Positions 19,552 through 28,904 of a DNA stretch of 64,000 nt are shown one piece after another. Below the pieces are notes generated by a model. It saw only the letters and a list, made by a program, of their open reading frames with translations, was not told the origin of the DNA and did no database searches. This stretch comes from Sulfuritalea sp. (GTDB lineage Bacteria; Pseudomonadota; Gammaproteobacteria; Burkholderiales; Rhodocyclaceae), in the NCBI GenBank assembly GCA_030680805.1, contig JAUXUK010000003.1, positions 1 to 64,000 of the forward strand, written 5' to 3'. Numbering within the stretch: position 1 is the stretch's first letter; the number at the start of each line of letters is the position of its first letter. Position numbers and translations under genes: made by a program.

Positions 19552-20445
19552 TCACGGGATCAGCGACTGGCACAGGTCGTGGATGGCGCGGGCGGTGACG
19601 AAATGCTCGTCGAGATAGGGGTTGTATTCGACGATTTCCACGGCCAGCAATTTCTCGTCGCCATGCGCCAGCGCCAGCGCATCGGTCATGTCCGCCCGCA
19701 GCAGACCACCGGGCACCGGCGTGCCGACGCCCGGCCCCTCGACGGGATCGAGCGCATCCAGGTCGATGCTGATGCCATAGCCGCGGGTGTGTTCGCCGAC
19801 CCGCTGCAGTGCCTCGGCAAACACTTCGGACAGACCACGCCGCCGGACTTCGTGCATGAAATAGACACGCACGCCGAGCTGCTTCAGCAGCGCGGCCTCT
19901 TCCGATTCGAAACTGCGCACCCCGATCAGGCAGATATCCTCGGGCAGGAGCTTGGGACCGGCGCCGGCCACGCCGGTCAGGCGTGCATCGCCGTGGCCGA
20001 GCAGGCTGGCCAGCGGCATGCCGTGAACATGCCGGGTCGCACTGGTGGCCACGGTGTGGCTGTCCATGTGGGCGTCGATCCAGACCAGGCCGAGCCGCGC
20101 CTGCGCGCCTAGTGTCCGCTTGACGCCTGACCAGGTGCCGATGGCGCAGGAATGATCGCCGCCGATCACCAGCGGAAAGTCGCCCTGCGCCAGATGCCGG
20201 CCGACGCTGTCCGCCAGTCGCTCCGCCACTCCCTGCACGACGTCGATCGGGTCGGCGGGAACCGGTTGCGGCGCGCGCACCGGCTCGTCCCAGTGCAGGC
20301 CGTCGTCGACCGCTTCGAGGTCGGACAGGAAGCGCAGCGCGCGCACCACTTCCGCTGCGTCCTGACACGCCGGATCGCCGGCTCCGTAGCCGCTGGCAAC
20401 GCCTATCACCGCGATTCTGCGTGCGACCAATTTCCCTGCCTCCAT
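19552..20445 (-). CDS. rocF: Arginase family protein
   Basis: GGDHSCAIGTWSGV, WIDAHMDSHT, SIDLDALDP metal-binding motifs of arginases. Confidence 0.93.
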   Translation of the reverse strand: MEAGKLVARRIAVIGVASGYGAGDPACQDAAEVVRALRFLSDLEAVDDGLHWDEPVRAPQPVPADPIDVVQGVAERLADSVGRHLAQGDFPLVIGGDHSCAIGTWSGVKRTLGAQARLGLVWIDAHMDSHTVATSATRHVHGMPLASLLGHGDARLTGVAGAGPKLLPEDICLIGVRSFESEEAALLKQLGVRVYFMHEVRRRGLSEVFAEALQRVGEHTRGYGISIDLDALDPVEGPGVGTPVPGGLLRADMTDALALAHGDEKLLAVEIVEYNPYLDEHFVTARAIHDLCQSLIP

Positions 20446-20491
20446 GCCGACCGATCTGTAGTCTAATGTGGCCCCGCTCAAGACTCGCACC

Positions 20492-21043
20492 ATGGCCCTC
20501 AAATCGACAATTTTCAAGGTGGAATTGCAGATCGCCGACCTCGATCGCAATTACTACCAGAACCACGCACTGACCGTTGCCCGCCATCCGTCGGAAACCG
20601 ACGAGCGCATGATGGTGCGCGTGCTCGCCTTCGCCCTGTACGCGGATGAGGCGCTGAGCTTCGGCAAGGGCCTGTCGTCCGAAGACGAACCCGATCTGTG
20701 GGCCAGGGACCTGACCGGCGCCATAGAGCGCTGGATCGAAGTCGGCCTGCCCGAGGAAAGACGCATCCGCCGCGCCTGCGGACGTGCGCGGCAGGTCGTG
20801 GTGGTGACCTATGGCGGCCGCGTTGCCGACATGTGGTGGCAGCAGAACAAGGTCGCGCTGCAGAAGCAGGACAATCTCACCATCATCAACCTGGCGGCGG
20901 AGGATTCCCGCGCACTGGCGGCCCTCGCGGCGCGCGGCATGCAACTGCAATGCACGCTGCAGGAAGGTGAACTCTGGTTCATCGTCGACGGCGAGAACAC
21001 GCGCGTCGCGCCGGAAATCAGGCTGGCGCCACCCGCGAAGTAG
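20492..21043 (+). CDS. YaeQ family protein
   Basis: MALKSTIFKVELQIADLDRNYYQNHALTVARHPSETDERMMVRVLAFALYA. Confidence 0.95.
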   Translation: MALKSTIFKVELQIADLDRNYYQNHALTVARHPSETDERMMVRVLAFALYADEALSFGKGLSSEDEPDLWARDLTGAIERWIEVGLPEERRIRRACGRARQVVVVTYGGRVADMWWQQNKVALQKQDNLTIINLAAEDSRALAALAARGMQLQCTLQEGELWFIVDGENTRVAPEIRLAPPAK

Positions 21044-21518
21044 GCCGGGCCAGCGCGCGCAGGGCCGCGTCGATCCCGCCCTGCTCCAGTTGCACCGGCA
21101 CCGCCAGCATCAGGTTCAGCGCCAACCCGAAATCCTCCACGGCCCAGCCTCCGGTGTCGCGGCAATCAGCGCTCGCGCCCAGCCGTTCGCGTATGGGACG
21201 CAAATCATCGGCATAGCCGATCACCGGCTTGCCCAGCGCCAGGGCGTAGCCAACCTCGACGCAGGTTCCCGAATCCGGCTCGCTGCCGCGAAACGGATTG
21301 AGGTTGGCCAGCACCGCGTCGGCTTCGCCGATCAGCCTCAGGTTGTTGCGGTAGATGGCGGCGGCAGTGGCCTGCCTGCCATCGAGCGGGATCAGGGCTT
21401 CGTGGCCTTCCCGGCGGCACCGCGCGCGTACATCCTCCGCCCATTGCAGCGCGTCCGGACGAAACACGTCGGGCCCCGCCAGGTAAAGCTTCACGCGCCG
21501 GTCTTCAAAGCATTTCAT
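21018..21518 (-). CDS. Nucleoside 2-deoxyribosyltransferase family protein
   Basis: VKLYLAGPDVFRPDALQWAEDVRARCRREGHEALIPLDG...DAVLANLNPFRGSEPDSGTCVEVGYALALGKPVIGY. Confidence 0.92.
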   Translation of the reverse strand: MKCFEDRRVKLYLAGPDVFRPDALQWAEDVRARCRREGHEALIPLDGRQATAAAIYRNNLRLIGEADAVLANLNPFRGSEPDSGTCVEVGYALALGKPVIGYADDLRPIRERLGASADCRDTGGWAVEDFGLALNLMLAVPVQLEQGGIDAALRALARPTSRVAPA

Positions 21519-21951
21519 CCTGACCGAGCAGGATCAGTTCCTGGATGTTCTTCGGCGTGCCGGGCAGTTGCGCGATATGCACCGCCGTCAGGCCATCCAC
21601 GCGCATGATTTCCATGTCGGCGCCGACCGCCAGCAGCAGTTCCACCGGCCCGGCCTGGCCGTGGAGGATCGCCGTGATCAGCGGCGTGTTGCCATCCTCG
21701 TCCTGCGCATCGATTTCGCAACCGGCGCTCACCAGCGTCGCCGCGATGCTGGCATGGCCGCCGGCGGCGGCCGCATGCAAGGCGCGTTCGCGCCGCGGGC
21801 CGAGCACTTCGAGATGGGTGCCGGCCTCGGTCATCACGCGCACCGCCGCAACGCAGCCCAGCTTGGCCGCCACATACAGCGGCGGCCCTTCGCGGGCGAG
21901 CAGCGCTTCGGTCAGGCTGACATTGACCCAGTCGGCGGGGGAAAGGTCCAT
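21505..21951 (-). CDS. Ankyrin-repeat protein
   Basis: Repeats such as ALHAAAAGGHASIAATLVSAGCEIDAQDEDGNTPLITAILHGQAGPVELLLAVGAD. Confidence 0.9.
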   Translation of the reverse strand: MDLSPADWVNVSLTEALLAREGPPLYVAAKLGCVAAVRVMTEAGTHLEVLGPRRERALHAAAAGGHASIAATLVSAGCEIDAQDEDGNTPLITAILHGQAGPVELLLAVGADMEIMRVDGLTAVHIAQLPGTPKNIQELILLGQDEML

Positions 21952-21961
21952 GGTCGGTCGA

Positions 21962-22630
21962 TCAGGCTAGATTCTTGGCAAGAAAGGCCAGGGTGCGTTC
22001 CCAGGCCAGCGTGGCGCAGCCCGCATCGTAGACCTCGGGACGCCGCTCGTTGAAGAAGGCATGGTCGGCATCATAGCGGTAGATCTCGGGCGTCGCGCCC
22101 TTCGCGCGCATCGCGGCTTCGAGGGCATCGACTGCGGCCGGCGCGCACCAGTCGTCCTTGCCGCCGAAATGCCCCTGGAACGGAATGCGGATATCGCGAG
22201 GGTCGGCAAATTCCTTCGGCGGAATGCCGTAGAAGCACACCGCGGCGGCGAGCTTGGGCACATGCACGGCGGCGGCGATGGTCAGCGCGCCGCCCATGCA
22301 AAAGCCCATGGCCGCCACCTTGCCGCCGCCCATGCCACACAGATGGTCGACCGCGCCGCGAATATCCTGGTGTGTCGCGCCGGGAAAATCGAGGCCGTTC
22401 ATCAGATGGCTGGCTTCATCGGGCTTCTGGGTAACCCGGCCCTGGAACAGGTCGGGCGCCAGCGCGTTGAAGCCGGCGCGGCCAAAGCGATCGGCGATGC
22501 CGCAGATCTGCTCGTTGAGCCCCCACCACTCCTGGATCACCACCACGCCCGGGGCGCCCTGCCCGGCGTTGGCCAGATAGCCGCGACAGACGCTGCCGTC
22601 CGGTCGCTTGAAGTCGATCATTTGTCCCAT
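21962..22630 (-). CDS. Dienelactone hydrolase family protein
   Basis: VVVIQEWWGLNEQICGIADRFGRAGFNALAPDLFQG...MGFCMGGALTI...FGGKDDWC. Confidence 0.92.
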   Translation of the reverse strand: MGQMIDFKRPDGSVCRGYLANAGQGAPGVVVIQEWWGLNEQICGIADRFGRAGFNALAPDLFQGRVTQKPDEASHLMNGLDFPGATHQDIRGAVDHLCGMGGGKVAAMGFCMGGALTIAAAVHVPKLAAAVCFYGIPPKEFADPRDIRIPFQGHFGGKDDWCAPAAVDALEAAMRAKGATPEIYRYDADHAFFNERRPEVYDAGCATLAWERTLAFLAKNLA

Positions 22631-22826
22631 GGCTACTCCTCGGCTGATGCAGGGATGGTAATTTACCGGAATTCAGCGGGCATCGACGAGCGGAGGCCTC
22701 TCGTATAATGCCTCTCCTTGCGCTCGTCCATCCGTGCGGGTGGATGCACAGAGACAGGACAAGGTTGCGACCAACGATCTGCTGCGCGACTAAACACACA
22801 ATGCAACACGCCGAGGAGGCAAATAC

Positions 22827-24029
22827 ATGGGAACGATGCAGAGACTGTTCAGCTTGATGGCGGAGAAGAAGGCCTCGGACCTTTTTCTCTCGGTCGGTGC
22901 TCCGATCACCATCAAACTGCTGGGCAATTCGGTGCCGATCAATCCTGCCATCCTCGATCCAGCGACAGTGAAGAACCTGCTCGCTGAAGTCCTCAACGCG
23001 GAACAACTGGCGGAGTTCGAACGCGAGAAGGAACTGCAGACCCGCGTCGTGGCGCCGGACGTGGGAGTTTTTCGCCTCTCGTGTTTCTTCCAGCGCGGCA
23101 CGCCGGCCATGGTAGCGCGCTACATTCCGGTGGACATCCCCAACTTCGATTCCCTCGGGCTGCCGCCGATCCTGAAAGACGTGATCATGGAAAAGCGCGG
23201 GCTGATCCTGATGGTCGGCGCCACCGGTTCCGGCAAGTCAACGACGCTGACGTCGATGATCGACCACCGCAACGAGCACGCCTCGGGCCACATCCTGACG
23301 CTGGAAGATCCGCTCGAGTTCCTGTTCAAGAACAAGAAGTCCATCGTCAATCAGCGCGAAGTCGGCACCGACACCAAGGCCTACCAGATTGCACTGAAGA
23401 ATGCCTTGCGCCAGGCGCCGGACGTGATCTTCATCGGCGAAATCCGCGACAAGGACACCATGAGCCAGGCCATTGCCTACGCCCAGTCCGGCCACCTGTG
23501 CATGGCCACGCTGCACGCCAACAACAGCTATCACGCGATGAGCCGGATCATCAGCTTTTATCCGCTGGAAAACCGCCCGTCGCTGCTCGCCGACCTGTCG
23601 GTCACGCTCAAGTGCGTGATCTCCCAGCGCCTGGTCAAGACGCCCAGCGGCGGCCGCGTGGCGGTGGTGGAAGTGCTGCTCAACTCGCGGCACATTGCCG
23701 AGCTGATTGAAAAGGGCGACCTCGCCGAGATCAAGGACGCCATGGAAAACAGCATGGTGCCCGGCAGCCAGACCTTCGAGCAGGGACTGTTCCAACTCTA
23801 CAAGAGCGGCGCCATCTCGCTCGACGAAGCGCTGGCCAACGCCGACTCGGCCAACAACCTGCAGCAGGTGATCAACAATGCGGCGACGGTGGTGCCCGGC
23901 AGCGCCGGGGCGCCGGCCGCAGCCCCCGCAAAAGCTCCGGCGGAAGGCGACAAGCCAGCCGCGCCCGACTACACCAAGTCGGCCGCGCCCGGATCCTTCA
24001 GCGACTTCAAACTGGACATGGACAGCTGA
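22827..24029 (+). CDS. pilU: Type IV pilus retraction ATPase PilU
   Basis: [78 protein letters not shown]. Confidence 0.93.
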   Translation: MGTMQRLFSLMAEKKASDLFLSVGAPITIKLLGNSVPINPAILDPATVKNLLAEVLNAEQLAEFEREKELQTRVVAPDVGVFRLSCFFQRGTPAMVARYIPVDIPNFDSLGLPPILKDVIMEKRGLILMVGATGSGKSTTLTSMIDHRNEHASGHILTLEDPLEFLFKNKKSIVNQREVGTDTKAYQIALKNALRQAPDVIFIGEIRDKDTMSQAIAYAQSGHLCMATLHANNSYHAMSRIISFYPLENRPSLLADLSVTLKCVISQRLVKTPSGGRVAVVEVLLNSRHIAELIEKGDLAEIKDAMENSMVPGSQTFEQGLFQLYKSGAISLDEALANADSANNLQQVINNAATVVPGSAGAPAAAPAKAPAEGDKPAAPDYTKSAAPGSFSDFKLDMDS

Positions 24030-25189
24030 TGCCGGTGCTCGAAAAGGCGCGGGCACTGATCGCCCGCCCTTCGATCACCCCCGAGGATGCCGGCTGCCTC
24101 GATCTGATCGCTTTCTGGCTGATGCCGCTGGGCTTCAGCATCGAGCGCATCGATACCGGCGGCGTATCGAATCTCTGGGCGCGCCGCGGAACCACCGGCC
24201 GCGTGATCTGCTTCGCCGGCCACACCGACGTGGTGCCCACCGGCCCGCTCGAGCAATGGACGTCGCCGCCCTTCGAACCGACGGTACGCGACGGCTATCT
24301 CTACGGTCGCGGCGCGGCCGACATGAAAAGCTCCATCGCCGCCTGCGTCGTCGCCATGGAACGCCTTGCCAATCGCCGTCCCACGAGCGCCGAGTTTTCC
24401 CTGGCCCTGCTGCTCACCTCCGACGAGGAAGGCGATGCGGTGGACGGCACGGTACGCGTGGTGGAAGCGCTGCGGGCGCGCAATGAAGCCATCGACTACT
24501 GCATCGTCGGCGAACCCACCTGCGTCAGCCGGCTCGGCGACACCATGAAGAACGGCCGCCGCGGTTCGCTCTCGGCCAGCCTCGTCATCAAGGGCGTGCA
24601 AGGCCATGTTGCCTATCCGCACTTGGTGAAGAACCCGGTGCACCTCGCGGCCCCTGCACTGGCGGAACTTGCCGCCACCACCTGGGACAACGGCAACGAA
24701 CATTTCCCGCCCACCAGCTTTCAGATTTCCAACGCCCACGCCGGCACCGGCGCCGGCAATGTGGTGCCCGGCACATTCGAAATCTCCTTCAATTTCCGCT
24801 TCTCGACCGCCAGCACGGTGGAAGGGCTGCAGTCCCGCGTGCATGCCCTGCTCGACCGCCACGGGTTCGAATACGACATCCGCTGGACGCTGGGCGCGAA
24901 GCCTTTCCTGACGCCGCGCGGCGAGCTCTGCGCGGCGCTGACCGATGCAATCGCCACCGAGCTTGGCATTGCCGCCGAACTATCGACCACCGGCGGCACC
25001 TCGGATGGCCGCTTCATCGCCGACATCTGCCCGCAACTGGTGGAGTTCGGCCCGATCAACGCCAGCATCCACAAGATCGACGAATGCATCGCCGTCGCCG
25101 ATCTCGAACCGCTGGCGCGCATCTACGAACTGACTTTCGAGCGCCTGCTTTTCTCCCGCGCCTCCCCCAATGACAAGAAAGCAATTTAA
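24029..25189 (+). CDS. dapE: Succinyl-diaminopimelate desuccinylase
   Basis: [52 protein letters not shown]...[12 protein letters not shown]. Confidence 0.97.
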   Translation: MPVLEKARALIARPSITPEDAGCLDLIAFWLMPLGFSIERIDTGGVSNLWARRGTTGRVICFAGHTDVVPTGPLEQWTSPPFEPTVRDGYLYGRGAADMKSSIAACVVAMERLANRRPTSAEFSLALLLTSDEEGDAVDGTVRVVEALRARNEAIDYCIVGEPTCVSRLGDTMKNGRRGSLSASLVIKGVQGHVAYPHLVKNPVHLAAPALAELAATTWDNGNEHFPPTSFQISNAHAGTGAGNVVPGTFEISFNFRFSTASTVEGLQSRVHALLDRHGFEYDIRWTLGAKPFLTPRGELCAALTDAIATELGIAAELSTTGGTSDGRFIADICPQLVEFGPINASIHKIDECIAVADLEPLARIYELTFERLLFSRASPNDKKAI

Positions 25190-25206
25190 TCGCCCCCACC
25201 CCCCAA

Positions 25207-25224
25207 CCCCCGCCCGGGCGGGGG
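25207..25224. repeat. 18-bp perfect GC palindrome CCCCCGCCC/GGGCGGGGG
   Basis: Read directly between dapE and prmB. Confidence 0.85.
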
Positions 25225-25294
25225 TGACTGTCAGCTCGCTGCGCTCGACGGGCGCTGGTCGCTTCGTCCGCCGCGCCGGAGGCCCTTCACGCTC

Positions 25295-26194
25295 ATGATC
25301 AACAGCGCCACCGATGAACTCGTCACCGTCCGCGACTGGCTGCGCTGGGCGGTCAGCCGCTTCAACGAGAGCGGACTGTCCTACGGCCACGGCACCGAAA
25401 ATGCCTGGGACGAGGCCGTCTGGCTGGTGCTCGCCACGCTGCATCTGCCGCACGACACGCTCGAACCCTGGCTCGACGCCCACCTGACCAGGAGCGAACG
25501 CCTGGGGCTGCTCAACAACCTGCAGCAGCGCGTGGTGCATCGCATGCCCACCGCCTACCTGGTGCAGGAAGCCTGGCTCGGGCCCTTCCGCTTTTATGTG
25601 GACCAGCGCGTCATCATCCCGCGCTCCTACTTCGCCGAGCTGCTGCAAAACGGCTTCGCGCCGTGGATCGAGGACCCCGACTCCGTCGGCGCGGCGCTCG
25701 ACCTGTGCACCGGCTCGGGCTGCCTCGCGATCCTGATGGCCCATGCCTTCCCCAATGCCGGCGTCGATGCCATCGACATCTCGGCCGACGCCCTCGTGGT
25801 GGCCTGCCGCAACATCGCCGACTACCAGCTCGACGACCGCGTGCATGCCATCGAGTCCGACCTGTTCGCCGCCGTGAAGGGCAAGCGCTACGACCTGATC
25901 CTGAGCAACCCGCCCTACGTCACCAGCGAGGCCATGGCCGCCCTGCCCGCCGAGTACCGCCACGAACCCGCGCTGGCGCTGGCCGCCGGCGCCGACGGCC
26001 TCGACGTGGTGCGCCGCATCCTTGCCGCAGCCCGCGAACACCTCAACCCCGGCGGCCTGCTCGCCATCGAAGTCGGCCACAACCAGCACCTGGTCGAAGC
26101 CGCCTTTCCCGACTTGCCCATGGTCTGGCTCGATACCGAGCACGCCGAGGGCAAGGTTTTCCTCGTCACCCGTGAGGACCTTCCCGCATCATGA
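25295..26194 (+). CDS. prmB: 50S ribosomal protein L3 N(5)-glutamine methyltransferase
   Basis: YLVQEAWLGPFRFYVDQRVIIPRSYFAELL; DLCTGSGCLAIL; LILSNPPYV. Confidence 0.95.
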   Translation: MINSATDELVTVRDWLRWAVSRFNESGLSYGHGTENAWDEAVWLVLATLHLPHDTLEPWLDAHLTRSERLGLLNNLQQRVVHRMPTAYLVQEAWLGPFRFYVDQRVIIPRSYFAELLQNGFAPWIEDPDSVGAALDLCTGSGCLAILMAHAFPNAGVDAIDISADALVVACRNIADYQLDDRVHAIESDLFAAVKGKRYDLILSNPPYVTSEAMAALPAEYRHEPALALAAGADGLDVVRRILAAAREHLNPGGLLAIEVGHNQHLVEAAFPDLPMVWLDTEHAEGKVFLVTREDLPAS

Positions 26195-26505
26195 CCACCA
26201 TCACCTTCATCCTCAAGGACGGCACCCGCCAGTCGATCGACGCCAATGGCGAAGAGAACCTGATGCAGGTAGCGACCTTCAACAACGTGCGCGGCATCGA
26301 AGGCGCCTGCGGCGGCTTTTGCTCCTGCGCCACCTGCCATGTCCATGTCGAGGGCAGCCACGCCCTGCCGCCGATCGCGGCGGACGAGGAAAGCATGCTG
26401 GCGGGCACCGCCGCCAAGCGCGACAGGAACAGCCGCCTCGCCTGCCAGATAAAGATCACGCCGGCAATCGACGGCCTCGTCGTGCGCATGCCCGACCGGC
26501 AATAA
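26191..26505 (+). CDS. 2Fe-2S ferredoxin
   Basis: GACGGFCSCATCHVHV... and SRLACQIKI. Confidence 0.93.
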   Translation: MTTITFILKDGTRQSIDANGEENLMQVATFNNVRGIEGACGGFCSCATCHVHVEGSHALPPIAADEESMLAGTAAKRDRNSRLACQIKITPAIDGLVVRMPDRQ

Positions 26506-26514
26506 GGCCGCGCC

Positions 26515-27036
26515 TTACCCGCCGCGCCAACGCGGGCCAGGCTTTCCCGGCCGCTCGCACTTGCCCAGCCAGCAACTCACCAGAAACGCCGCGCGAGCGT
26601 CGCCACCGGCGCGCATCAAGACCGCATAGGCCAGTTCGTCGGCCTCGATTTCCTGTTGGGCCGGCTTTTCCCACAGCGCGGTGACGCCGCTGCCCGGCAC
26701 GCCCCGATGCTGCAGGGACACATGCGCCATCTCATGCGCCACCACCGCACGCGCCAGCACCTCGTCCGCGCACAGGCGAGACGGCCGCAGCCGGATCGTG
26801 CCGCCGGGCGACGCATCACCCAGCGTGCTCTCCCCCTTGCGAAAACCGCGGCCATCTGCCAATTCCTCATCCAGACGCAGATACACGTCCGGCCGGTGGC
26901 CCAGCGCGGCAAAGGCCGGCCGCAAGTTCGCCGCATGCGCCTCCATGCGCGCCAGGCACGCGGCCAACTCGGGCCCTGGCGGCGCCGTGGCGCAAGCGCC
27001 GAGCAGGATGGATAAGATAATCACCACGCGAGTCAT
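26515..27036 (-). CDS. Lipoprotein with HExxH metallopeptidase motif
   Basis: Lipobox-like LLGACAT; VVAHEMAHVSLQHRG. Confidence 0.6.
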   Translation of the reverse strand: MTRVVIILSILLGACATAPPGPELAACLARMEAHAANLRPAFAALGHRPDVYLRLDEELADGRGFRKGESTLGDASPGGTIRLRPSRLCADEVLARAVVAHEMAHVSLQHRGVPGSGVTALWEKPAQQEIEADELAYAVLMRAGGDARAAFLVSCWLGKCERPGKPGPRWRGG

Positions 27037-27278
27037 GCAGCGAGTATCGCCGATTTGCATCAGTCGCGCCGCACAAACCGGGCTACGGCCGCAGTCTTGC
27101 CAACGGCATGAAACGTCGCTATCCTCGCCGGCATCCGGTGGGTGGCCACCGCTGCCGCGCAGGGAGACCCGCAGTGCCCGCCAAGGAACTTTGATTCAAC
27201 CGGTGAATGCAACAGATTGGCTGAATCGTTCAGCGGGCGTTTCGATAGTCGTTCGTCTCGCTACTCGAAGGAGAGTTC

Positions 27279-27962
27279 ATGTCATATCAGATCCTTCAAG
27301 GAAAGCGCGTGCTTATCACGCACGCCGACGCGTTCATGGGGCCGGTCTTGTGCGAGGTATTCGCGAATCACGGTGCCACGGTTATCCCGAATAGCGACCC
27401 TCTCATGCGTGCTGATGCGCCGATCGCCATCGTTGCCGAGGCCGGGCACGTAGATATCCTCGTTGCCAACTTGGCGATACCTGCACCGACCACAGCAGCC
27501 GCGGAAGTGTCAGACGAGGAGTGGAATGACACATTCGCTGCCCTTGTTCATCCCCTGCAACGACTGTTCCGCGCAGTCTTGCCATCGATGATCGAGCGAC
27601 GCTCGGGCAAGATTCTCGTCATGGGCAGCGCATCAGCACTTCGTGGGATGAAGCGCACCTCGACCTACAGCGCTGCCCGTGGTGCCCAACTCGCCTACGT
27701 GCAGGCCGTCGGCGTGGAGGTGGCCCCGCACAATGTTCAAGTGAACGCAATCGCGCAGAACTTCGTTGATAACCCAACCTACTTTCCACCGGAGGTCCAG
27801 AGCAATCCAAGGTTTCAGGAGCGCCTGAAGCGTGAGGTTCCACTTGGACGCCTCGTAGGAGCAAGAGAAGATGCTGAGTTTGCTGCTTACCTTTGTAGCG
27901 AACCTGCAAGTTGCTTTGTCGGGCAAATCTTTCCCGTTTGCGGCGGCTGGGTGGTGCGCTAA
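27279..27962 (+). CDS. Halohydrin dehalogenase-like short-chain dehydrogenase/reductase
   Basis: T-x4-F-x-G (THADAFMG) replaces the SDR glycine-rich loop; S-x12-Y-x3-R (SASALRGMKRTSTYSAAR) instead of Y-x3-K; NPTYFP and VPLGRL downstream. Confidence 0.72.
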   Translation: MSYQILQGKRVLITHADAFMGPVLCEVFANHGATVIPNSDPLMRADAPIAIVAEAGHVDILVANLAIPAPTTAAAEVSDEEWNDTFAALVHPLQRLFRAVLPSMIERRSGKILVMGSASALRGMKRTSTYSAARGAQLAYVQAVGVEVAPHNVQVNAIAQNFVDNPTYFPPEVQSNPRFQERLKREVPLGRLVGAREDAEFAAYLCSEPASCFVGQIFPVCGGWVVR

Positions 27963-28013
27963 TGCAATCAGCACCCAACCCGACGCTCGACGCCGTTCGC
28001 TCCGCTCTCTGGA

Positions 28014-28039
28014 CGCTGCGCGATAAATGCCGCGCAGCG
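28014..28039. repeat. Inverted repeat CGCTGCGCG-N8-CGCGCAGCG downstream of the HHDH-like gene
   Basis: Perfect 9-bp arms read directly. Confidence 0.85.
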
Positions 28040-28137
28040 CTGGTGACCTCCACGTAAGGCGGCCTACAATTCAGTCGCAAGTAGGGGTTCACCGGCATTC
28101 AACCAGCCAACGTGCTCAACCAATAGGAGACACAGCA

Positions 28138-28530
28138 ATGTTCAGCCACGTAATGCTCGGAACCAATGACATCGAGCGCTCAAAGCGGTTCTATGACGCC
28201 GTTCTCGGCGTTCTTGGCGGGGGACAGGCGCTGCGGAATCAGAACAGTACGGGACAAACCCGCCTCTTCTACCGGCATGATGGCAGTACGTTCTGTGTCA
28301 GCGAACCTATCGACGGTGAGCCAGCAACATTCGCCAATGGCGGCACCATCGGCTTCAAATGCCAATCGCCGGAGCAGGTTCAGCAGTTTCATGACGTCGC
28401 TGTTGCTCAAGGCGGCACTTCGATTGAGGAGCCGCCAGGTCTGCGTGAAGGCCAGCTTGGCGCGCTGTACCTGGCGTACGTGCGGGACCCGGATGGCAAC
28501 AAGCTCTGCGCCCTTTATCGGCCAACGTAG
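28138..28530 (+). CDS. VOC (glyoxalase/bleomycin resistance) family protein
   Basis: MFSHVMLGTNDIERSKRFYDAVLGVLG...YVRDPDGNKLCALYRP. Confidence 0.92.
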   Translation: MFSHVMLGTNDIERSKRFYDAVLGVLGGGQALRNQNSTGQTRLFYRHDGSTFCVSEPIDGEPATFANGGTIGFKCQSPEQVQQFHDVAVAQGGTSIEEPPGLREGQLGALYLAYVRDPDGNKLCALYRPT

Positions 28531-28687
28531 GAATCCGCTCGCTTCAATACGGGCCGCGCCGCTTCGCAGACGTGCCGCCTGACTTGTCGGTCAACCGGAG
28601 GCGCCGCGACAGGCCACCTTGCCCCGGTTACCTCGACGTTGAAGCTGTAGAAAAGTCCCAATTCAAGCGCCTTCCGGCGCAAAAATA

Positions 28688-28711
28688 GCGCGGCTTCGAC
28701 CGCGCCTTTTT
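28688..28711. terminator. Terminator-like hairpin
   Basis: gcgcgg-cttcga-ccgcgc followed by cttttt. Confidence 0.65.
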
Positions 28712-28726
28712 GTATCCGTATCAGAT

Positions 28727-28752
28727 TCGCCGTATCGCCAGCGCCGACTTTT
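28727..28752 (+). repeat. Copy of the GCCGTATCGCCAGCGCCGACTTTT family (intergenic)
   Basis: ttcgccgtatcgccagcgccgacttt. Confidence 0.85.
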
Positions 28753-28904
28753 CGCGTAGCGCGCCGCCGCGTCACCCTTGTTTCTGCTGCCCATGCCGAT
28801 GATGCGCCAGCTTCTCGATGTTGCGCGCCAGGCAGAAGCGCTTCCACTGCCCATCGACCGTCCTTTTCCCGCGCAAGGTGAAGCGGTCCAACCCCGTGTT
28901 GTAC

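Noticed and set aside
22681-22826. TATAAT at about 22704 upstream of pilU as a notable promoter
   Set aside because: Plausible sigma-70 -10 but without a convincing -35; ordinary.
25190-25294. C-rich/G-rich tract with CCCCCGCCCGGGCGGGGG between dapE and prmB as possible regulatory DNA
   Set aside because: Palindrome is real and kept as a feature, but it looks like ordinary GC-rich intergenic or terminator-type DNA, so not promoted to a finding.
28515-28847. ORF with RKVGAGDTANLIRIQKGAVEA
   Set aside because: Product of translating an intergenic repeat copy and a terminator region; no protein family support.
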